Below, piece by piece: positions 59,845 to 64,000 of a stretch of DNA of 64,000 bases. The DNA lies in assembly GCA_963844405.1 (NCBI GenBank), contig CAWJNZ010000007.1, positions 248,001-312,000 on the forward strand, written 5' to 3'. Each line of letters starts with the position of its first letter. The first letter of the stretch is position 1. The notes beneath the pieces are model-generated. The model made no database searches and was not told the DNA's origin. It saw nothing but the letters and a program-made list of their open reading frames with translations. The translations under genes and the position numbers were made by a program. The stretch comes from DASSUW01 sp963844405. GTDB taxonomy: Bacteria; Actinomycetota; Thermoleophilia; Solirubrobacterales; Solirubrobacteraceae.

Positions 59845-60063
59845 TTACTTCAGCCGGTAGATCATCCGCGCGCGGCTGAGGTCGTACGGCGAGACCTCGA
59901 CGCGGACGCGGTCGCCCGGGTTCACGCGGATGCGCGCGCGGCGCATGCGGCCGGCCATGTGGGCCAGCACGGAATGTCCGTTGTCGAGCTCGACGCGGAA
60001 CATCAGGTTGGGCAGGGACTCCTCTACAACGCCTTCGAGGGAAAGCTTCTCTTCGACTGCCAT
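59845..60063 (-). CDS. infA: translation initiation factor IF-1, divergent solitary copy
   Basis: A 72-residue S1/OB-fold protein: EGVVEESLPNLMFRVELDNG, VLAHMAGRMRRARIRVNPGD, RVRVEVSPYDLSRARMIYRL. Core residues match IF-1. A strong GGAGGTGACC lies upstream. In most bacteria infA sits between map and rpsM in the ribosomal protein cluster; here it stands alone, and its sequence differs (MRRARIRV, no RNYIRIL), so it may be a second copy with a special role. Confidence 0.88.
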   Translation of the reverse strand: MAVEEKLSLEGVVEESLPNLMFRVELDNGHSVLAHMAGRMRRARIRVNPGDRVRVEVSPYDLSRARMIYRLK

Positions 60064-60178
60064 GTGGCGGTCACCTCCGGAAATTCGATGGATACGAGCG
60101 CCGAGGGACGCCGTGAGGAACGCGGCGGGCGCTCGGAAAATGAGGCGCGAGCCCGGCGGCAGGGGTTCGCGCGGCTCC

Positions 60179-60709
60179 TTACATGGTAGCTGGCGCCACG
60201 TCGCGCGGTTCGAGGGTCGGCGCGAAGGCGAGCGCCTCGACGCCCGCCGCCCGCGCGCGGTCGAGCACGGTCACCGAGGCCCAGCCCTCGTGGGCGGGAC
60301 GGCGCGCCATCAGGCGCCGCCAGCGGGCGAGCTGACGGTCCATCTCGGCGGCGGCCACGGTGCGCCCGCGCGCCCGCTGGCCGGCCTCGGCCTCGGCGCG
60401 CTCGGCGTGCAGCATCACGAGATGGGCGGGGCGGCCGCGCAGGGCGGCCAGCGCCGCGATCGCCCGCCGGGCGGCCGGGTGCGTGCCGCGCGAGTGGATC
60501 ACCACCGGCTGACGCGCCAGGACGGCGGCGACGACCCGGGCGTAATGGCCGGCGTACAGCAGCCGCCGCCGGCCGGCCTCGCGGCGGTCGTCGGTGTCCA
60601 CCACCCGCGCGGCGCTCCGGTCGACCGCGCGCCGGATCAGCGTCGTCTTGCCGGCGCCGGGCACGCCGGCCACGACCACCACCGCGTCCGAGGGGAAGGA
60701 GAGCTGCAC
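60179..60709 (-). CDS. AAA/kinase-like P-loop protein
   Basis: A 176-residue P-loop NTPase: Walker A GVPGAGKTT (15-23), the VVDTDDRREAGRRRLLYAGH segment, VVIHSRGTHPAARRAI, then a lid-like LHAERAEAEAGQRARGRTV. The size and pattern suggest a small-molecule or zeta-toxin-like kinase rather than an AAA ring. Substrate unknown. A 10-bp inverted repeat lies 42 bases upstream. Confidence 0.75.
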   Translation of the reverse strand: MQLSFPSDAVVVVAGVPGAGKTTLIRRAVDRSAARVVDTDDRREAGRRRLLYAGHYARVVAAVLARQPVVIHSRGTHPAARRAIAALAALRGRPAHLVMLHAERAEAEAGQRARGRTVAAAEMDRQLARWRRLMARRPAHEGWASVTVLDRARAAGVEALAFAPTLEPRDVAPATM

Positions 60710-60750
60710 CGAGCCAGCGTGCCCACCCGGGATAAGGACGGGATATGCGT

Positions 60751-60774
60751 CACATCGACTGCCCAGTCGATGTG
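60751..60774. promoter_or_regulatory. 10-bp perfect inverted repeat upstream of the P-loop gene
   Basis: CACATCGACT-GCCC-AGTCGATGTG. It lies between the divergent P-loop gene (start 60709) and the SDR gene (start 60975), so either an operator or a small hairpin. Nothing else is recognisable in this 265-base gap. Confidence 0.45.
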
Positions 60775-60974
60775 CCAGGCCTCGCCGCTAGGTGAACCGC
60801 TCCCCTTGCGCGCCTTGGGGTCGCCGGCGCGGGCGGGCTAGGCCTGCGGCCACTCCTCGGCCTCGGCCGCGACCCGCACGCGGCCGGCTCAGGAGGCGAG
60901 CGGGTCCTCGGGCGGCCGGAAGCCGCCGATCTGGGCGAGCGATGCCGGGGCGCCTGAGCCCGTCGAGGAGCATC

Positions 60975-61880
60975 ATGGACGGCATGACACCAAAGTGGAC
61001 CGCCGAGGACATGGCCCGGCAGGACGGCCGGACCTTCGTCGTGACCGGCGGCAACAGCGGCATCGGCCTCGTGGCGGCGCGCGAGCTCGCTCGCGCCGGC
61101 GGGCGCGTGGTGCTGGCCGTGCGCGACGCCGCCCGCGGCGAGCAGGCGGCGGAGACCATCGACGGCGCGGTCGAGGTACGGTCGCTCGACCTTGCCGACC
61201 TCGCCTCGGTCCGCGCGTTCGCGGACGAGTGGGACGGGCCCGTCGACGTGCTCGTCAACAACGCCGGCGTCATGGCCACGCCGGAGCGCCGGACCAAGGA
61301 CGGCTTCGAGCTGCAGATCGGCACCAACCACCTCGGCCCCTTCGCGCTCACGAACCTCCTGCTCCCGCACGTGACGGACCGCGTCGTCACCGTGGCGTCA
61401 GGCGCGCACCGGGCGGGATCGATCCGGCTCGACGACCTCAACTGGGAGCGCGGCCGCTACCAGCGCTGGCTCGCGTACGGGCAGTCCAAGCTCGCCAACC
61501 TGCAGTTCACGCTCGAGCTGCAGCGGCGGCTCACGGAGGCGGGGTCTGACGTCCGCGCCGTCGCCGCGCACCCCGGCTGGGCGGCGACCAACCTCCAGCA
61601 CCACACGGAGAGCCGGCTGCAGGACGGCTTCATGGCGATCGGCAACCGCCTCTGGGCGCAGAGCGACCAGATGGGCGCCCTCCCGACGCTCTACGCCGCC
61701 ACGCAGGACATCCCGGGCGGCAGCTACGTCGGCCCGGACGGCTTCGCCGAGCAGCGCGGGCACCCGCGCCTCGTCGGCCGGAGCAAGGCGGCGGCGGACG
61801 AGGAGACGGCGCGGCGGCTGTGGGCGCGGTCGGAGGAGCTGACGGAGACGAGCTTCCCGCTCGCGCCGGCGACGGCGTAG
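60975..61880 (+). CDS. short-chain dehydrogenase/reductase (retinol-dehydrogenase-like)
   Basis: A 301-residue SDR: coenzyme site TFVVTGGNSGIGLVAARELA, the acidic motif LDLADLASVRAFADEWDGPV, NNAGVMATPERRTKDGFELQ, catalytic Ser/Tyr/Lys in VASGAHRAGS and YGQSKLANLQFTLELQRR. The pattern matches the NADP-dependent reductases of the RDH/WWOX-type group. The substrate is not predictable. GAGGAG lies before ATG 60975; ATG 60984 is an alternative. Confidence 0.9.
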   Translation: MDGMTPKWTAEDMARQDGRTFVVTGGNSGIGLVAARELARAGGRVVLAVRDAARGEQAAETIDGAVEVRSLDLADLASVRAFADEWDGPVDVLVNNAGVMATPERRTKDGFELQIGTNHLGPFALTNLLLPHVTDRVVTVASGAHRAGSIRLDDLNWERGRYQRWLAYGQSKLANLQFTLELQRRLTEAGSDVRAVAAHPGWAATNLQHHTESRLQDGFMAIGNRLWAQSDQMGALPTLYAATQDIPGGSYVGPDGFAEQRGHPRLVGRSKAAADEETARRLWARSEELTETSFPLAPATA

Positions 61881-61885
61881 CCGCC

Positions 61886-62689
61886 TCATCGCCGCACCGC
61901 CAGCAGCGAGACGCTCTCGACGTCGTAGGTGCTGCACGCCTCGAGCGCGCGGTCGGAGAGGAACCGGTAGTCGTTGCGGCGCAGGTCGGTCACCTGCAGG
62001 CCGTGGGCCGCGAGCGCCTCGAGGTAGGAGCGCCGCGGGATCGCGCCGGCGATGCAGGCCGCCCACAGCTCGACGTTGCGGCGCGTGCGCTCCTTCAGCG
62101 CGTGGCCGGTGACGATGTCCGAGATCGCGAGCCGGCCGCCGGGGCGCAGCACGCGCGCCGCCTCGGCGAAGACGCGGCCCTTGAACAGCGAGAGGTTGAT
62201 GACCCCGTTGGAGATCACCGCGTCGAAGCTCGCGTCCTCGAACGGCAGCGCCTCGATCCGGGCCTCGACGAGCTCGACCTGCTCGAAGCCGTCGCGGAGG
62301 CGAGCGGCCTTCTCGAGCTGGGCGTCCGTCATGTCGACGCCGACCACGCGACCGGTGGGGCCGACCAGCCGCGCGGCGCAGAAGACGTCGGTGCCCGATC
62401 CGGACCCGAGGTCGAGCACGCGCTCGCCGGGCCGGAGGGCCGCGAGGTCGAGGTGATGGCCGACGCCCGCGAACGAGGCGACGGCCTCGGCGGGGACGCG
62501 GTCGAGCAGCTCCGGGGGATAGCCGAGCCGCTCGGCCAGCTCCCGCCCGACCTCGAAGTGGAGGGCCGACACCTCGTCTCGCGCCACGTGGCGGTACATG
62601 GCCTTGACCTCGGCCTCGAGGCGCTCGCCGTCCACGAGCATGCTGGCGTCGAGCTGGGGGAGCGTCCGTGCGTGGGTCATCTCGTTCAT
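61886..62689 (-). CDS. SAM-dependent methyltransferase (ArsM-like)
   Basis: A 267-residue methyltransferase: GERVLDLGSGSGTDVFCAAR (motif I), GRVVGVDMTDAQLEKAARLR, SFDAVISNGVINLSLFKGRV and RVLRPGGRLAISDIVTGHAL. The N-terminal helices ALHFEVGRELAERLGYPPEL and FAGVGHHLDLAAL resemble arsenite or small-molecule methyltransferases of the UbiE/ArsM type. Arsenic cysteines are not in the classic positions (Cys in FCAAR, WAACIAG, EACSTY), so the substrate is uncertain. Start MNEMTHARTLP. Confidence 0.8.
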   Translation of the reverse strand: MNEMTHARTLPQLDASMLVDGERLEAEVKAMYRHVARDEVSALHFEVGRELAERLGYPPELLDRVPAEAVASFAGVGHHLDLAALRPGERVLDLGSGSGTDVFCAARLVGPTGRVVGVDMTDAQLEKAARLRDGFEQVELVEARIEALPFEDASFDAVISNGVINLSLFKGRVFAEAARVLRPGGRLAISDIVTGHALKERTRRNVELWAACIAGAIPRRSYLEALAAHGLQVTDLRRNDYRFLSDRALEACSTYDVESVSLLAVRR

Positions 62690-62730
62690 GGCCGCAAGCC
62701 CACCAGCGCGCCGTGTGACGGTGCGTGTGA

Positions 62731-64000
62731 TCAGACCGCCGCGGCCAGCTCGGCGTGCAGCAGCGGGTTGTCGATCGCCTCGCCGAGCAGGCGGGCGGAG
62801 TCGAAGCCGCCGGCATCCCCGAGCCGCGCGCGATGCAGCGCGGCGCGCACGACGAGCTCGCGCATGTCGCCGCGCGCGGCGAGCCGCTCGAGCCTCGCCA
62901 CCGTCTCGCGGGCCTCCGGCGCGGCGTCGGCGATCTCCACGCCGGCGAGGGCGTCCAGCGTGAAGGCGTGCACCCACACGTAGGGGTCGGCCACGCGAAC
63001 GGCGCGCGCCGAGGCGTCGCGCAGCCAGGCCAGCGCCGGGCCGCGCTCGCCCGCCGCCTCGTGCACCAGCCCGCGCGCGCGGGCGGCGAACGCCTCCCAG
63101 CACGGGTCGCCGATCCGGCAGCCGAGCGCGAAGGAGTGCTCGAGCAGCGCGATCGCCTCGTCGACGTCGCCCTGGCGCAGCGCGACCTCGGCGCGCATCG
63201 CCTCGGGGAAGGGCTGGACCGCCACCCAGCCCTCCCGCGCGATCAGGGCGAGCGACTCGTCGAGCGCCTCGGCCGCTTCGGGCAGGCGGCCGCAGAGGAG
63301 CAGGGAGCGGCCGAGCAGCGCCAGCGACCAGGCGACCTGGCGGACGTCGCCGCACCGCCGCGCCGTCGCGACCGACTCCTCGAGCAGCCCGACCGCCGCG
63401 TCGTAGTACGCGCGGTCGGACAGCGCCTTGCCGCGCACGCTCAGCACCGCGGCGCGCTCGCGGTCGTCCTCCGCGAGCGCGGTCGCGCGCGCGAGCCAGC
63501 GGCCCGCGGAGACGCCGTGGCCGGCCTGGGTGGCGACGTAGCCGAGCTCGCGGCAGACCTTGCAGGCGACCTCGCGGTCGCCGCCGGCCAGCGCATCGTG
63601 GAGGATGGTCGCGCCCTCCTGGTCGCCGCCGCGGACGGAGTGGACGAGCGCCGCGCCGAGCGCGGCCTGCGCCCGCGCCAGCAGCAGCGGGTCGCCGACC
63701 CCGCGCGCCTCCGCGCAGGCCTGTCGCAGGCACGCCACACCGGCGTCGACGGCGCCGGCGTCGACCGCCGCGCGGCCGGCGTTGAGCTGCCCGATCGCGG
63801 CCGCCCGGTCGCCGGCGGCGGGCGAGCTCTCGTGCGGCTCGGCGGCCCGCCGCACCTGCGGATCGGGCGAGCGGCCGAGCTCGCGCCGGAACAGGACCTC
63901 GCACGCGTCGGCGTGGTCGCGTGCGGCCTGCAACTCGCCGGCGCGAACCAGGCAGCGCACGAGGAGCTCGTGGGCGCCGTCGTCGAACCCGTTGAGGGCG
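62731..64000 (-). CDS. SARP/AfsR-like regulator, C-terminal TPR part, truncated by window edge
   Basis: The frame is open to the window end and gives at least 423 residues. The leading part (ALNGFDDGAHELLVRCLVRA, GELQAARDHADACEVLFRRE, LGRSPDPQVRR) is the end of a bacterial transcriptional activation domain (BTAD). The rest is a TPR-rich array (for example WLARATALAEDDRERAAVLS, LLEESVATARRCGDVRQVAW). The DNA-binding N-terminus lies outside. Such proteins activate secondary-metabolite or other clusters. Confidence 0.8.
   Translation of the reverse strand, partial: ALNGFDDGAHELLVRCLVRAGELQAARDHADACEVLFRRELGRSPDPQVRRAAEPHESSPAAGDRAAAIGQLNAGRAAVDAGAVDAGVACLRQACAEARGVGDPLLLARAQAALGAALVHSVRGGDQEGATILHDALAGGDREVACKVCRELGYVATQAGHGVSAGRWLARATALAEDDRERAAVLSVRGKALSDRAYYDAAVGLLEESVATARRCGDVRQVAWSLALLGRSLLLCGRLPEAAEALDESLALIAREGWVAVQPFPEAMRAEVALRQGDVDEAIALLEHSFALGCRIGDPCWEAFAARARGLVHEAAGERGPALAWLRDASARAVRVADPYVWVHAFTLDALAGVEIADAAPEARETVARLERLAARGDMRELVVRAALHRARLGDAGGFDSARLLGEAIDNPLLHAELAAAV

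Noticed and set aside
1..64000. tRNA, rRNA, CRISPR arrays, transposases, integrases and prophage genes
   Set aside because: None was recognised on either strand by cloverleaf-like, conserved or repeat patterns. Without a covariance search small RNAs cannot be excluded.

Overview
The window comes from a very GC-rich actinobacterium. The best guess is class Thermoleophilia, order Solirubrobacterales or close to it. Support: a tkt / tal-pgi fusion / gnd / zwf / opcA / pgl operon, secreted RTX-repeat protein, paired CHAD proteins next to ppk and ppx, a histidine-utilisation cluster carrying an M20 amidohydrolase, heavy GTG/TTG start use, and 4-nt NTGA stop/start overlaps in almost every operon. 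Taxonomy is inferred from gene content only. No rRNA, tRNA, CRISPR array, insertion sequence or prophage was recognised.

Layout. 1-3.3 kb is sparse and decayed: a RidA C-terminal fragment, a frameshifted SURNod19-like fragment, and one intact secreted sugar-isomerase-like gene. 3.3-7.4 kb holds an ECF sigma factor with a frameshifted membrane partner, an M23 peptidase, a CGNR regulator and an anti-sigma-like membrane protein. 7.4-9.8 kb has a palindromic repeat and an SNF2 helicase. 9.8-15.5 kb has an RTX protein and a polyphosphate operon (ppx, two CHAD genes, ppk). 15.5-18.4 kb has an ABC exporter, CAP protein and acetyltransferase. 18.4-25.4 kb is the hut cluster (hutH, hutU, hutI, an M20 amidohydrolase, hutF joined to a RidA domain), with more than twenty small indels. 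25.4-30.3 kb has a penicillin-binding protein lacking its SxxK segment, a MarR regulator with its operator, a second copy of the palindromic repeat, tandem S51 peptidases and an isochorismatase-like hydrolase. 30.3-42.4 kb is a glucose/pentose-phosphate operon ending in a GH15 glucoamylase-like enzyme. 42.5-51.4 kb holds msrB, a large LuxR-type regulator, an internally deleted ROK gene, a GFA enzyme, an MmgE/PrpD protein and a DHA2 exporter with its divergent TetR. 51.4-64 kb holds peptidases, several regulators (XRE-cupin, LacI, a truncated SARP-like), a solitary IF-1 gene, methyltransferases and an SDR.

How the genes work together. The large minus-strand operon encodes nearly the whole oxidative and non-oxidative pentose phosphate pathway plus glucose phosphorylation and isomerisation, so glucose released by GH15 could feed straight in. 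The hut cluster would take histidine through urocanate and formiminoglutamate to formylglutamate, with the M20 enzyme proposed for the last hydrolysis. The ppx-CHAD-CHAD-ppk operon joins polyphosphate synthesis, breakdown and binding.

Sequence quality. Many conserved genes carry one or a few frame breaks without nearby missense damage, and several keep both ends but have lost the middle. Either the sequence is an indel-prone draft or a strain with unusual indels. Functional statements about broken genes assume the former unless stated.
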